64,000 bases of DNA from Pseudomonas sp. Fl4BN1 (GCF_009908285.1 NZ_JAAARM010000016.1:62001-126000), one strand, 5' to 3'; numbered from the stretch's first letter, positions 44,363-54,900 are shown. Notes: generated by a model not told the origin, from the sequence alone. Translations and numbers: made by a program.

Positions 44363-45213
44363 TGTGCTGATCGTTACCAGGCTCCAGGTGCACACCGTGT
44401 CTCGGCTTTCAGGGTGGGCTAGAAGACTTCGCATCCCAAAGAACTCAACACAAATCGGTTAACGGGAAGCTGGCCTACGAGATTGCGTTGCTCCAAGCAG
44501 CCAAGCCCGAATCAGGCCAGCGTGCTCGACGATTTGAGCGACACCGATATCACCACGCTAAGAAGCCGAACTTGAGGCGCTGCAACCGGCAGCAGTCGAA
44601 GCCCAAGTTTGCGATCCCTCTTTTCAATACGCCAGCGGCCTTCAATGGGTAATCGGAGCGCTCGCTCAGCTCCCGGTAAAACTCCAGTACCTCCCGGGGC
44701 CGGACCACCTGGCAGCGTCGCTCATCAGCCACGCCTTTTATCGCCCCCTTCACTGAACTCCAGCTGTTGAAGCCTCAAGCATAAGTATTCCAAGTTTGTC
44801 GGCTCTTACTTGGTGTGCAGTGTGTTGACGGTTATTCGTGGTTTGCAAGTAGGTTAATGACTCTCGCCGGGCATTCAATGACGGTGCCTGCCCGTTATTT
44901 TGTAGGTGGTAAGTGCTGCGTTGTGAGTTGTAGGAATTTTCCTGTTGCTCAATCGGAGCATTCCTTTAAATCAAGTCGACGTGGTCTTGATTCAAATCAA
45001 TCGGCGCTTCGGTATCGTTGCCGCTGCTGACAAACCTGGCTCGCTCTTATCGTTAAAGTTGGTCGTAGTATTAGAGGTCAGCAGTATTAATAAACTTGCA
45101 GTGAAAGCGGGTGGGTCTGTTTCTCCTAGGGTGATGGCATAACTTGTCAATCTCTTTAGGTGAAAAGAATTTTGACTATTGCCCCCTTTGAGCCATTTGA
45201 AAAAGGAAATCAG
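44363..45213. other. Gene-poor left flank of the adhesin locus
   Basis: 850 bp, more AT-rich toward its right end. It holds a decayed IS66-type transposase fragment (listed separately). On the minus strand 44620-44753 reads as a peptide VVRPREVLEFYRELSERSDY, which looks like a protein fragment but was not identified. A TTGACG at 44825 may be a -35 for the fimbrial operon, but no -10 with good spacing is clear. Confidence 0.5.
44455..44610 (+). pseudogene. IS66-type TnpC transposase fragment, frameshifted
   Basis: Three consecutive frames give KLAYEIALLQ, then SVLDDLSDTDITT, then EAELEALQPAAVEAQ. Put together they follow the N-terminal part of IS66 TnpC (LAHEIALLK...LLDDLxxTDIAAIEAELEAL). Two frameshifts in 150 bp and the lack of the catalytic part show it is dead. 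Recognised from memory of the family, not from a search. Confidence 0.55.
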
Positions 45214-45780
45214 ATGAAACATAAGTATCTCCTCTCCATTGCGACTTCCGGCTTGATGCTGGCAGCGTTGACGCCAACTTTTGCTAAGGCCACTGATGGT
45301 ATTGTCAAGTTCAGCGGCAGCATCTCCGACGTCACTTGCGAGATTAACGGCAAGACCCCCGGCGAAAGTAACGAAATCAACCTTGAACTCGGCACTTTCG
45401 CACCGGGTGATTTCAAAAAGATTGACGATACCTCCACTCTGAAAGATTTTGAACTGAAACTTACGGGCATCAACTGCACTTCCGATAAAAAGGTCTCCAT
45501 CGAGTTCGATCAACTCGGTAACGTCGATCCTGCTTCTGGCAACCTCAAGCTGATCGGCAGCAAGCCGGCAACCGGCGTACAGATCCAGGTCTATAACGCC
45601 AACGGCACCCAGCCACAGAAAATTGTCTTGGGCCAAGCCGAGGCAGCTCCGCAAGTCGCCACGATCTCGAAGGATAATACCGCGACCCTGAAATACAAGG
45701 CTGCTTATGTTGCTACGGCAATACCGGTGGGCGCAGGTTCGGGTATTTCCTACATCCGCTACACCCTGGCCTATCAGTAA
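45214..45780 (+). CDS. Major fimbrial subunit, chaperone-usher type
   Basis: 188 aa from the ATG at 45214 (AAAGGAAA upstream). Signal peptide ends TFA-KATDG (residue about 24). The mature part is a pilin Ig fold lacking its last strand: N-terminal donor-strand region GIVKFSGSIS, a Cys pair (DVTCEING, GINCTSDKK) forming the disulfide, and C-terminal alternating ISYIRYTLAYQ that binds the chaperone. Base composition is more AT-rich than its neighbours. First gene of the adhesin operon (CupB1 position). Confidence 0.88.
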   Translation: MKHKYLLSIATSGLMLAALTPTFAKATDGIVKFSGSISDVTCEINGKTPGESNEINLELGTFAPGDFKKIDDTSTLKDFELKLTGINCTSDKKVSIEFDQLGNVDPASGNLKLIGSKPATGVQIQVYNANGTQPQKIVLGQAEAAPQVATISKDNTATLKYKAAYVATAIPVGAGSGISYIRYTLAYQ

Positions 45781-45807
45781 CAGTCGTTAGTTATTAAGGG
45801 GCTGGTC

Positions 45808-46551
45808 ATGACGCCGACAGCGCGTTTTGTAAATTTTCTCGTTATCGGTGTCATGTTTCTGGGGCTGTTCTCTGGGGCTGCGCATGCCGGGATAGTCCTG
45901 CAAGGCACTCGGCTGGTTTATCCGGAAGATGCCCGGGAAGTTACATTGAAAATAAGTAACTCCGGTTCTTCAGCTCTTTTGGCGCAAAGTTGGATCGACG
46001 AAGGGGATGCCACTAAGTCCCCTGAGGAGATCAAGGTGCCTTTTTTCCTGGCTCCGGCCGTCAGTCGGCTGGAGTCCGGAGGTTCTGCAGTATTGCGCCT
46101 GTCTTATTCAAAAGAACCGCTGCCAAAAGATCGTGAGTCGTTGTTCTGGCTGAATGTGCTGGAAACGCCTCCACGTCAGAAAAATGATGAAAACGTACTG
46201 CAGTTTGCGTTCAGAACACGCATCAAGATTTTCTTTCGCCCTCAGAACTTGCCTGGCAATGTCGACTCCGCTGGCGAAAAGCTCAAGTGGGAGCTAGTTC
46301 GGGCTGGCGGTGCGAAGTCGTCGGTTATCAAAGTGGTTAATCCAACTCCGTACTACATCTCTTTCGGTCGCATGGAAGTTGATCTTGCAGGCCGCCGCTT
46401 CGATTTGAAGCCCGGTATGGTCGCGCCCTTTGGGCAAGAGTCTTTCCTCTGGCCGGCTACGGCCCCGACAACTCCGGCAAAGGCTTCTATTCACTATGAA
46501 GTGATTAACGATTTCGGTGGCCGTGGGGCACTGGAAAAGCCGCTGCTTTAG
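45808..46551 (+). CDS. PapD-type periplasmic chaperone 1
   Basis: 247 aa. Signal peptide ends AHA-GIVLQG. Two Ig domains. The G1 donor strand region is LRLSYSKEPLPKDRESLFWLNVLETPP, the F1-G1 loop is short (FGS type), and the C-terminal domain has KLKWEL and VVNPTPYYISFGRM. The Arg/Lys pair that anchors the pilin C-terminus is expected at TRLVYPEDAR (Arg) and RIKIFFRP (Lys). It holds pilins until the usher takes them. Confidence 0.9.
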   Translation: MTPTARFVNFLVIGVMFLGLFSGAAHAGIVLQGTRLVYPEDAREVTLKISNSGSSALLAQSWIDEGDATKSPEEIKVPFFLAPAVSRLESGGSAVLRLSYSKEPLPKDRESLFWLNVLETPPRQKNDENVLQFAFRTRIKIFFRPQNLPGNVDSAGEKLKWELVRAGGAKSSVIKVVNPTPYYISFGRMEVDLAGRRFDLKPGMVAPFGQESFLWPATAPTTPAKASIHYEVINDFGGRGALEKPLL

Positions 46552-46620
46552 TTGGATTTTTCATCCGCTGTAGTTCGAATCCAGCGATTTGGCTTTTGTG
46601 GGAGTGTAAGGGACCTCGTT

Positions 46621-49323
46621 ATGTTGAGTATTCAGTGCCGTCGGCACGAATTACCGAGGTGTCCATTTTTATTGTACGGGCGGGGCTTTGCTCCGGTTGC
46701 GCAGTCACTTTGTCTGGCGGTCGTGCTGATGGGCAGTTCAATGGCGGTGGTGGGCGAAGAGCGTACTGCGTCCGAGGCGGGAGAGGACCTTGATAATGCC
46801 TCCAGCCTGGAGGTGCTGTTCGACAGCGACATGTTGTTCCAAAGCCAGGGAAAGCCCATCGACACTTCGCGCTTTGAGCACCTGGGTTATGTCGCTCCGG
46901 GCAAGTACCTGCTTGATCTGGTCGTGAGTGGCCAGTGGCGGGCACTGCAGGAGATCGAGTTCCGCGCCAGCGATGAATCGCCAAACAGCCAGCCCTGCTT
47001 CGATCGTTCGTTGTTGCAGAAGTTGGGGATCGATCTGCAGAAGACCGATGCGGCGTTGGGCGCCGGTGTTTCCCATCCACTGATGGGCGAGGGGCTGTTC
47101 TGCGGCGACCTGGGTACCTACATCTCCAGAGCAACCACCCTGGTCAAAATCTCGGAGCAGAAGATCGAGCTGTCCGTGCCGCAGATTTTCCTGCAGCCGA
47201 ACCTGTCGAAAACCTATGTCGATCCTTCGAGCTGGGACACAGGGATTACCGCGGGCGTGCTCAATTACAGCACCAGCCTGTTCAGCTCGCAGAGCGCTGG
47301 GCAACGTCAGACCAATGGCTATGCCGGGCTCAATATGGGCTTGAACCTCGGAGCTGTGCGTTTGCGCCACAGTGGCACCGCAACCTGGTCGCCGGACGCT
47401 GGCAGCAACTATCAGCGTGGCTATATCTATGCCCAGACCGATTTGCCGACCTGGCGTTCGCAATTGCTGGTGGGCGAAAGCACGACCGATTCCGATCTGT
47501 TCGATGCGGTGTCGTTTCGTGGTGTGCGCATGGCCAGTGATTCGCGCATGTTGCCCGATACCCAGCGCTTCTACGCGCCGCAGGTGCGGGGCACGGCCAA
47601 CTCCAATGCCAAGGTGTCGGTGTATCAGCGTGGATACCTGATCCACGAGACGACGGTTGCCCCGGGGCCGTTCGAGATTTCCGATCTGCAAGCTGCCAGC
47701 TTTGGTGGGGACCTGGAGGTGATGGTCACCGAGGCCGATGGCCAGACCAGCCGCTTCACTGTGCCTTTTGCTACCACTGTGCAATTGCTGCGCCCGGGCA
47801 CCTCCCGCTACAGCTTGACCGCAGGTGAGGTGAATGACCCGGGGCTGGGTGGCAGCAAGCAGTATGTGGCCCAGGGCACCATGCACTATGGGCTGGATAA
47901 CCAGGTGACCGGTTACGCCGGTACCTCATTCACCGGCAGTTACATGTCCGCCCTGATCGGCAGTGCGTTGAATACTACCGTGGGGGCCTTTGGTGTCGAC
48001 CTGACTCAGGCCCGCACCGAGATACCCCGAGACGGCAGCATGCAAGGGACCAGCCTGCGTCTTTCCTACAGTAAGAACCTGCCCCTTAGCGGTACTCAAT
48101 TTTCCTTGTTGGCGTATCGCTACTCCACTCGCGGCTACCTGGGGTTGCATGACGCCGTTGCCCTGCAGGATTACGTCGAGCGTGGTGACAGCGCCGAGTC
48201 GTTCGCGCGGGTGCGTGACCGCCTGGATGTGAACATCAACCAGCAATTGAGCGGTACAGGCGGCCAGGTCTATGTCACCGGCTCCAGCCTCAAATACTGG
48301 AACCGCAAGGGCCAGACCCTGAACTTTTCCCTGGGCTACGGCAATCAGTGGCGGGGTAACAGTTACTCGTTCACGGCCCAGCGCATGCGGGCCTCCAGCT
48401 CCGGAAGACAGTCCGGCCCGGGCTCGGACAACACCTATTTCAGCTTCAGTCTGTCGGTGCCCCTGGGACGTGATGGACAACGTGGAACAACGATCAACTC
48501 CTATGCCAGCCATGACCGCAAGTCCGGTGCGCACTACACCAGCGGCATTTCCGGATCACTGGACGAGCGTGGAGATGCCACGTATGCCGTGTCGGCCTCC
48601 CATGATCAACGCCAGCGAGAAACTTCGGGCAACGCCAGCCTGAACTATTACCTGCCTGAGGTTTCCCTGAGCTCGAGCTTTTCCCAGGGCCGTGATTATC
48701 GCCAAGAGTCCCTGGGGGCTTCGGGAGGCATGATTCTCCATTCGGGGGGGCTGACGCTCTCACAGACCATGAGTGAAACCATGGGCCTGGTGTATGCCCC
48801 AAATGCCCAGGGCGCCAATGTCGGGTCCGGCAGAGCTCAGGTGGATCGGCAGGGATACGCCGTGGTAGGCAGTCTGAGCCCCTATCAATTGAACACTGTG
48901 GATATCGATCCGAGCGGTATCCCCGACGACGTCGAGTTGCAGCTCAGTTCACGTAATGTCGCACCCGTGGCGGGCTCGGTGGTGATGCTGGCTTATCCGA
49001 CCCGCCGGGCCAGGGCTTTCCTGGTCGATAGCCAGCAGCCCAATGGCCAGCAATTGCCGTTTGCCGCGATCGCGACCGATGCGCAGAGCGGTGTCGAGCT
49101 GGGTGCCGTGGGGCAAGGCAGTCGCCTGGTGCTGCGGTCCGAGCAGGAGCAGGGAACGATCCGGGTGGAGTGGGGCGGTGAGCCCGATGAGCAGTGCCTG
49201 ATCGACTACCTGTTGCCGCCCCGTGACCAGGCCTCCGCTACCGGTTATGTCCTGCTCCAGCAACCTTGCCGGGCCGTGCCCGCTGACGATGCCCGGGCCA
49301 TCAAGTCAGGAGCGCAATCGTGA
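46621..49323 (+). CDS. Fimbrial outer-membrane usher
   Basis: 900 aa from the ATG at 46621. After a signal region to about residue 48, the usher N-terminal domain begins at once: LEVLFDSDMLFQSQGKPIDTSRFEHLGYVAPGKYLLDLVVSG. The 24-strand barrel includes the plug (VSVYQRGYLIHETTVAPGPFEISDL), and the C-terminal domains end SATGYVLLQQPCR. There is no room for a POTRA domain before the N-terminal domain. It secretes and assembles the fimbria. Confidence 0.92.
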   Translation: MLSIQCRRHELPRCPFLLYGRGFAPVAQSLCLAVVLMGSSMAVVGEERTASEAGEDLDNASSLEVLFDSDMLFQSQGKPIDTSRFEHLGYVAPGKYLLDLVVSGQWRALQEIEFRASDESPNSQPCFDRSLLQKLGIDLQKTDAALGAGVSHPLMGEGLFCGDLGTYISRATTLVKISEQKIELSVPQIFLQPNLSKTYVDPSSWDTGITAGVLNYSTSLFSSQSAGQRQTNGYAGLNMGLNLGAVRLRHSGTATWSPDAGSNYQRGYIYAQTDLPTWRSQLLVGESTTDSDLFDAVSFRGVRMASDSRMLPDTQRFYAPQVRGTANSNAKVSVYQRGYLIHETTVAPGPFEISDLQAASFGGDLEVMVTEADGQTSRFTVPFATTVQLLRPGTSRYSLTAGEVNDPGLGGSKQYVAQGTMHYGLDNQVTGYAGTSFTGSYMSALIGSALNTTVGAFGVDLTQARTEIPRDGSMQGTSLRLSYSKNLPLSGTQFSLLAYRYSTRGYLGLHDAVALQDYVERGDSAESFARVRDRLDVNINQQLSGTGGQVYVTGSSLKYWNRKGQTLNFSLGYGNQWRGNSYSFTAQRMRASSSGRQSGPGSDNTYFSFSLSVPLGRDGQRGTTINSYASHDRKSGAHYTSGISGSLDERGDATYAVSASHDQRQRETSGNASLNYYLPEVSLSSSFSQGRDYRQESLGASGGMILHSGGLTLSQTMSETMGLVYAPNAQGANVGSGRAQVDRQGYAVVGSLSPYQLNTVDIDPSGIPDDVELQLSSRNVAPVAGSVVMLAYPTRRARAFLVDSQQPNGQQLPFAAIATDAQSGVELGAVGQGSRLVLRSEQEQGTIRVEWGGEPDEQCLIDYLLPPRDQASATGYVLLQQPCRAVPADDARAIKSGAQS

Positions 49324-50078
49324 TGCGCTTCGCTGCGGTGCCTCGCCAACCCTGTCAAGGGCAGCGCTGGTTGGTTGCCGGGTTGTTGGCGGCATTCAGT
49401 GCCTGGGCCCAGGCGGACCTGTCGATTGTCGGTACGCGGTTTATCTATCCCGCCGGCAAGCCGGCCATCAGCATCCGGGTCGGCAATATCGGCCAGGCAC
49501 CGATTCTGTTGCAGGCCTGGTTGGACAAGGGCGATGCGCAAGCCGATCCCAGTGCGCTGGTGGTGCCGTTCGTGCTGTCGCCGCCGATATCTCGACTCGA
49601 GCCCCGGCAGAACGCAGCGCTGCTCCTGCGCTACAGCGGCGAGCCGCTGCCCGGCGATCGCGAGTCGGTGTTCTGGATCAACTTTCTTGAAGTACCGCCC
49701 CTGGCGGCCGCGAAGGACAACCTGTTGCGGCTGGCATCGCGGATGCGCATGAAGCTGCTGTACCGGCCTCAGGGCTTGTCCGGCAAGGCTGACGAAGCGG
49801 TCCACCAACTGCGCTGGCGCCTTGCGGCGGCGGGGCAGGGTGGCGCTGCGCTGCTGGCCGGCAACCCGACCCCGTACTACGTGTCCTTTGCCGGGCTGGC
49901 ACTGGGCGGCGGTACCCGTTCGATCACCTTGCAGGGGATCACCGTGGAGCCCTTCGGCTCGGCGCGGATCGCCCTGCCCGACATGCAGGGAATTACCCCG
50001 GATCAGGCGGTGGTTCATTACCAAGTGGCAACTGACAGCGGGGAGACGCTGAGTGGAAGTGCGCGGATACAAGACTGA
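49323..50078 (+). CDS. PapD-type periplasmic chaperone 2
   Basis: 251 aa from the ATG at 49323, which shares one base with the usher stop (TGATG); a GTG at 49320 is also possible. CAGGAG precedes. Signal peptide ends AQA-DLSIVG. Same chaperone motifs as the first (TRFIYPAGK, PLPGDRESVFWINFLEVPP, LLAGNPTPYYVSFAGL) but clearly diverged. A second chaperone here matches cupB4 in the CupB cluster and may serve the tip adhesin. Confidence 0.9.
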   Translation: MRFAAVPRQPCQGQRWLVAGLLAAFSAWAQADLSIVGTRFIYPAGKPAISIRVGNIGQAPILLQAWLDKGDAQADPSALVVPFVLSPPISRLEPRQNAALLLRYSGEPLPGDRESVFWINFLEVPPLAAAKDNLLRLASRMRMKLLYRPQGLSGKADEAVHQLRWRLAAAGQGGAALLAGNPTPYYVSFAGLALGGGTRSITLQGITVEPFGSARIALPDMQGITPDQAVVHYQVATDSGETLSGSARIQD

Positions 50079-51834
50079 AGTTGCCTTGGAGAAATCATTC
50101 AATGGCCAGGTTTCCAGGTGCCCTGACGGGACTCGGCAACACTTGTCCAGAAGCTGTTTGAGTTTGCTTCTGATGCTGCCGGGACTGGCGACTGCTGCGG
50201 TAAATGTGCCCAACGTGGGGCAGGCTGCGGTGTATGTGCCCAACGCCGGGCAGGCGATGCGTGACATTGAGGCCACGCAACCGGCCTTGCCGGAGCCGCC
50301 GGCGCCGGAACTGGACCTGCCGGCGAAGCCGCCGAGCGCCCCTGCCCAGGCTCCGGATACCTCCGGCATCCGCCTGCAGGTCAACGATTTCGTGATCGTC
50401 GGCAATCAGGTGTTCAGCAACGAGACGCTGCAGGCTGAGCTGGCGGACCTCAAGGGTCAGGAACTGGATCTGAACCAGCTGCGCGCGGCTGCCGAGCGTC
50501 TGACCACCTATTACCAGAACCAGGGCTACATGCTGGCCCGGGCCTTCCTGCCGGCCCAGGACATCGAGGACGGCGTGGTACGTATCGAGGTCATGGAAGG
50601 CCGTTACGGCCGTATTCAAGTGAACAACCAGTCCCGGGCCCTGAATTCAGTGATCACCGGCCCGCTGTCGTTGTTGCAAAGCGATGCCGCGGTGCGCAGT
50701 GACGATCTTGAGCGCAGCCTGCTGCTGTTGAGCGACCTTCCCGGGGTCCGGGTCAAGGGCACCCTGAGTGCCGGTGAGCAGCGCGGCACCACCGACCTGC
50801 TGGTCAATGCACAGCCCGGACCCTGGGCCAGCGGCACCCTGGAAGCCGACAACTTCGGCGGCTACTACACCGGCGAATATCGCCTGGGGGGCAGCCTCAA
50901 CCTCAACAACCCCTTGCGCCTGGGCGACCAGCTCAACTTGCGGGTGCTGGGCAGTGATGAGGACCAGCGCTACTACCGCGCCGCCTACAAACTCCCGGTA
51001 GGCCCCTGGTCGACCAGCCTGGGCGTGGCCTATTCGCGGATGAACTACGAGTTGAGCCGCGACTTCGAGGTGCTGGAGGCCCACGGCGAGGCCAGCATCG
51101 GCAGTGTCTTCATCACCCAACCGCTGATCCGCAGCCGCACCTTCGATCTCAGCGCCCAGCTGCAGTACGAGGACAAGCGCCTGCGGGACGACATCGACCT
51201 GTTCGAAGTCAGCAGCCAGAAGCATGTGGAACTCTGGAGCCTGAGCCTCAACGGCAACTCCCAGGACAGCCTGCTCGGCGGCGGGCAGAACTTCTTCTAC
51301 CTCACCTACGGCAGTGGCCGGTTGAGCATCGACGACCCGATGGACCAGTGGCGCGACCACTTCACGGCCGGCACCAACGGTGGCTTTCAGAAGCTCAACC
51401 TGAATGCCGCGCGCCTGCAGTACCTGAGCCCGCGCTTCCAGCTCTACAGCCAGTTCAACGGCCAATGGTCCTCGACCAACCTGGACAGCTCGGAAAAATT
51501 CGGCATCGGCGGGCCCTTCGATGTGCGCGCCTATCCCCAGGGTACCGGCAGCGGCGACCAGGGCTGGCAGGCCAGCCTGGAGCTGCGCTTCCTCCCGGCC
51601 CCGCGCTGGCAGCTCAAGGCGTTTATCGATCACGGCGCGGTGCAGGTCAACAAGCGCCCCTGGATCCACGATGAGAACCGCCGCCAGCTTTCGGGCGCCG
51701 GTGTGGGTGCCAGTTGGAGCGGTCCTTCGCAACAGATCAGCGTGACCAGTGCCTGGGCCCTGGACAACAACCAGGAAGGCAGCGGCCCCGAGCGCACGCC
51801 GCGAATCTGGGCCAGCGCGACACAGTATTTCTGA
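50053..51834 (+). CDS. Two-partner secretion pore TpsB (ShlB/FhaC family)
   Basis: 593 aa from a GTG at 50053 that overlaps chaperone 2 by 26 nt; GGGGAG is 8 nt ahead. No ATG in frame is available near the start. Signal segment about 31-49. Residues 50-70 contain an imperfect repeat (NVPNVGQAAV, YVPNAGQAMR), then a Pro-rich linker to about 101. POTRA 1 spans about 106-185 (IRLQVNDFVIVGNQVFSNETL), POTRA 2 about 190-255, then a 16-strand barrel. The L6 loop reads VRAY (491-494) where most TpsB have VRGY. It should export TpsA proteins. Confidence 0.9.
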   Translation: MEVRGYKTEVALEKSFNGQVSRCPDGTRQHLSRSCLSLLLMLPGLATAAVNVPNVGQAAVYVPNAGQAMRDIEATQPALPEPPAPELDLPAKPPSAPAQAPDTSGIRLQVNDFVIVGNQVFSNETLQAELADLKGQELDLNQLRAAAERLTTYYQNQGYMLARAFLPAQDIEDGVVRIEVMEGRYGRIQVNNQSRALNSVITGPLSLLQSDAAVRSDDLERSLLLLSDLPGVRVKGTLSAGEQRGTTDLLVNAQPGPWASGTLEADNFGGYYTGEYRLGGSLNLNNPLRLGDQLNLRVLGSDEDQRYYRAAYKLPVGPWSTSLGVAYSRMNYELSRDFEVLEAHGEASIGSVFITQPLIRSRTFDLSAQLQYEDKRLRDDIDLFEVSSQKHVELWSLSLNGNSQDSLLGGGQNFFYLTYGSGRLSIDDPMDQWRDHFTAGTNGGFQKLNLNAARLQYLSPRFQLYSQFNGQWSSTNLDSSEKFGIGGPFDVRAYPQGTGSGDQGWQASLELRFLPAPRWQLKAFIDHGAVQVNKRPWIHDENRRQLSGAGVGASWSGPSQQISVTSAWALDNNQEGSGPERTPRIWASATQYF

Positions 51835-51862
51835 AGGCGCGCGTGCGCTTCGGATGTAGTGC

Positions 51863-51885
51863 CGCCCTGCATAGGGTGCAGGGCG
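51863..51885 (+). promoter_or_regulatory. Intercistronic hairpin between tpsB and tpsA1
   Basis: CGCCCTGCA (51863-51871) pairs perfectly with TGCAGGGCG (51877-51885), loop 5. It lies 28 nt after the tpsB stop and 25 nt before tpsA1, with no U-tract. Such a hairpin can set mRNA stability so that the exoprotein is made in excess of the pore. Confidence 0.6.
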
Positions 51886-51910
51886 TTAATCAGCAAAATA
51901 AGGAGTCAAC

Positions 51911-54900
51911 GTGAATAAGGTTTATGCATTGGTATGGAACCAGGCCCAGGGCTGCTGGAGTGTGGCCGACGAAGGGGCGCGGCGCCGTCGGCGTTCCGGA
52001 ACCCGCAAAGGCCTGGTGGTGATGGTGGCCGGGTTGCTGGGCATAGGCGCTTTACCTATGGCCTTCGCGCTGCCGACTGGAGAAAACATAACCTTCGGAC
52101 AGGCAGACATCCTGACGTTCGAGAATGGCAAACAGATGTCGATCAACCAGCACTCGGACAAGCTGATCACCGAGTGGAACGACTTCAGCGTGAACCGCGG
52201 CCAGACGGTGACCTTCAGCCAGCCGACCAAGACCTCGGTCGCCCTGAACCGGGTGATCGGCGTCAACGGCAGTAATATCCAGGGGCAGATCAACGCCAAC
52301 GGCCGGGTGTTCCTGATCAACCCCAATGGCGTGGTATTCGGCAACAACGCTCAGGTCAACGTCGGTGGCCTGGTGGTCTCGACCAAGAACATCAGCGATG
52401 ACAACTTCAAGGCCGGCAACTACAAGTTTGCCGGGACCTCACAAGCTGAAATCGTCAACAACGGCGTGATTACTACCACCGATGGTGGCAGTGTGGCCCT
52501 GCTCGGCAAGAGCGTGCGCAACGAAGGCGACATCAAGGCGCAAAAGGGCCGTGTGGCCCTGGGTGGCGGCGACGCGTTCACCGTCAGCTTCGACAGCAAC
52601 AACCTGCTGGACCTGAAAGTCGATGCCGCGGCGATCAATGCGCTGGTCAGCAACGGCGGCCTGCTCAAGGCCGATGGCGGGCAGGTGTTGATGACCGCAC
52701 GCAGTGCCGGCTCGATGCTGCAGACCGTGGTCAACAACCAGGGCGCCATCGAAGCCAATACCCTGTCGCGCAAGGCCGGCAAGATCACCCTGGACGGCGG
52801 TGATGTCGGCGTGGTCAACGTCGGTGGCTCGATGAGCGCCAACGCACTGACTTCGATCGGTGATGGCGGTGTCGTGGAGACCAAGGGCGCCGACACCAAG
52901 GTGCAACTGGCCGCCCGGGTCAACACCTTGGCCACCAATGGCAAGGCCGGTACCTGGAAGATCAGTTCCACCGATATCAATGTCAGCCCAACCTCCACCC
53001 CCGGCAGCAACAACGTGTATGCCGATACCCTGTCGTTTAACCTGGCTTCCACCAACGTCGAGTTGAGCAGCAAGTCCGGCGACGTTTCGATCGACGGTGA
53101 CATCAACTGGAGCAGCGGCAATCACTTGAACGTCGCTTCGGCCCGGGACATCAACCTCAATAAAAACCTGAAGGCCAGCGGTACAGGCGCCCGTGTCGAG
53201 CTCCAGGCCGATCGGGACATCAAGCTCAATGGTGCGGTAGCGCTGACCGGTGCCAACAGCAGCCTCGGCCTGGTCTACGGCAACAGCTATGTCCTGGGCG
53301 ATCGCGGCCAGGTCACCCTGTCCGGCAGCGGCGCTTCGTTCGACGTCAATGATGACCTGTACACAGTGATCCAGAACTCCGCGCAGTTGCAGGCGATCGG
53401 CACCAACCTCGGTGGCCTGTATGTGCTGGGCAATGACATCAAGGGCACCGGCATCATCAAGACCATTGGTGGCAACAGACAGTTCAACGGAATCTTCGAG
53501 GGCCTAGGCAATACCATCAGTGGTTTCACCGTCAATACCGATGGGCCTTACGGTGGTCTGTTCGGTCGATCGTCCGGCAGTATCAGCAACCTCAAGCTGG
53601 CGTCGATGAGAATCAACGGTACTACCTCCAACTCAGGCTTCGGAAAAATCGGTGGCTTGGTGGGCGAGAACACCGGCCGCATCGAAAACGTCAGTGGCAC
53701 CAACCTGGTCGTGAACGCCAACAGCAATCAGACCAACACCGTCGGTGGCCTGGTCGGCGTCAACGCCGGCGGCAGCATCAACCGTGGATCGGTGACCGGT
53801 ACGGTGACCGGTAACAACAACACCTTGGCCATGGGCGGCCTGGTCGGCGAAAACAATGTTGGCCGCGCCGGTGTGGGGAGCATTACCAATAGCTCCACCA
53901 ACGTGCAGGTGTTGGGCACCGTACAGCTCAGTGAGGTGGGTGGCATGGGCGGCCTGGTGGGGATCAACAAGGGCGGGGAAATCAAGGGCTCTTCGAGTGC
54001 CGGTACGATCGGAACGGGTTTCCGTCCACCCGTTAACCCACCCGTTCGCCCACCTTACATCGACCCGAACCTGGGTGGTTTGGTGGGCTACAACCAAGGC
54101 GGCCTGATTGAGAACGCCAGTTCCTCGGTCAATGTCTGGGGTTATGCCGCCAGCCGCATCGGTGGTCTGGTGGGGACCAACAAAAGTGGCACCATCATCG
54201 ACTCCAGCGCCAGTGGTGCAGTTACGGGTGCAGCGTCCTTGGCCGCAGGTGGCTTGGTGGGCTTCAACCAGAACAGCGAGCTGAAGAACGTCAAGGCCAC
54301 TGGTACGGTCACTGACTCCACCGGCACCAACATTGGCGGTCTGGTGGGCAAGAGCGAGGACAGCCAGATCCACACCGCGGAAGCGACCGGCAATGTGACA
54401 GGTGGTGCCAACAGCAATGTCGGTGGCCTCATCGGACACAACTTTGGCGGCAACACCGAATATGTCGTGGCTCGTGGCAATGCCAGCGGCGGCAACATCA
54501 GCAACGTCGGCGGGTTGGTGGGTTACAACGACGGTGACCTGAGTTCGGCCGAAGCCAGTGGTAACGTCCGCGGCGGCGTCACCAGCTTCGTCGGCGGCCT
54601 GGTGGGTACCAATGGCGACCTTGTCGATCACCGCATCAATAGCGCATCGGCCAAAGGCGACGTAGTGGGCGGTGATCGGAGTGCGGTTGGCGGCCTGGTC
54701 GGTCAGAACAAGTCGTTCATCACCAACTCCCTGGCCGATGGCCAGGTGAGCGGCGGCGTCTCTGCCCTCCTGGGCGGACTGGTCGGCTTGAACACGGGCG
54801 ATCTGCGTAACTCTTCGGCCTCCGGCAAGATCAACTTCGTTGCGCGCAACGCCCAGACCTACGGTGGCCTGGTCGGGGTCAACTACGGCGACATGCGCTA

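Noticed and set aside
44825..44860. TTGACG plus AT-rich -10 as the promoter of the fimbrial operon
   Set aside because: No hexamer close to TATAAT at 16-18 bp; kept only as a mention in the flank entry.
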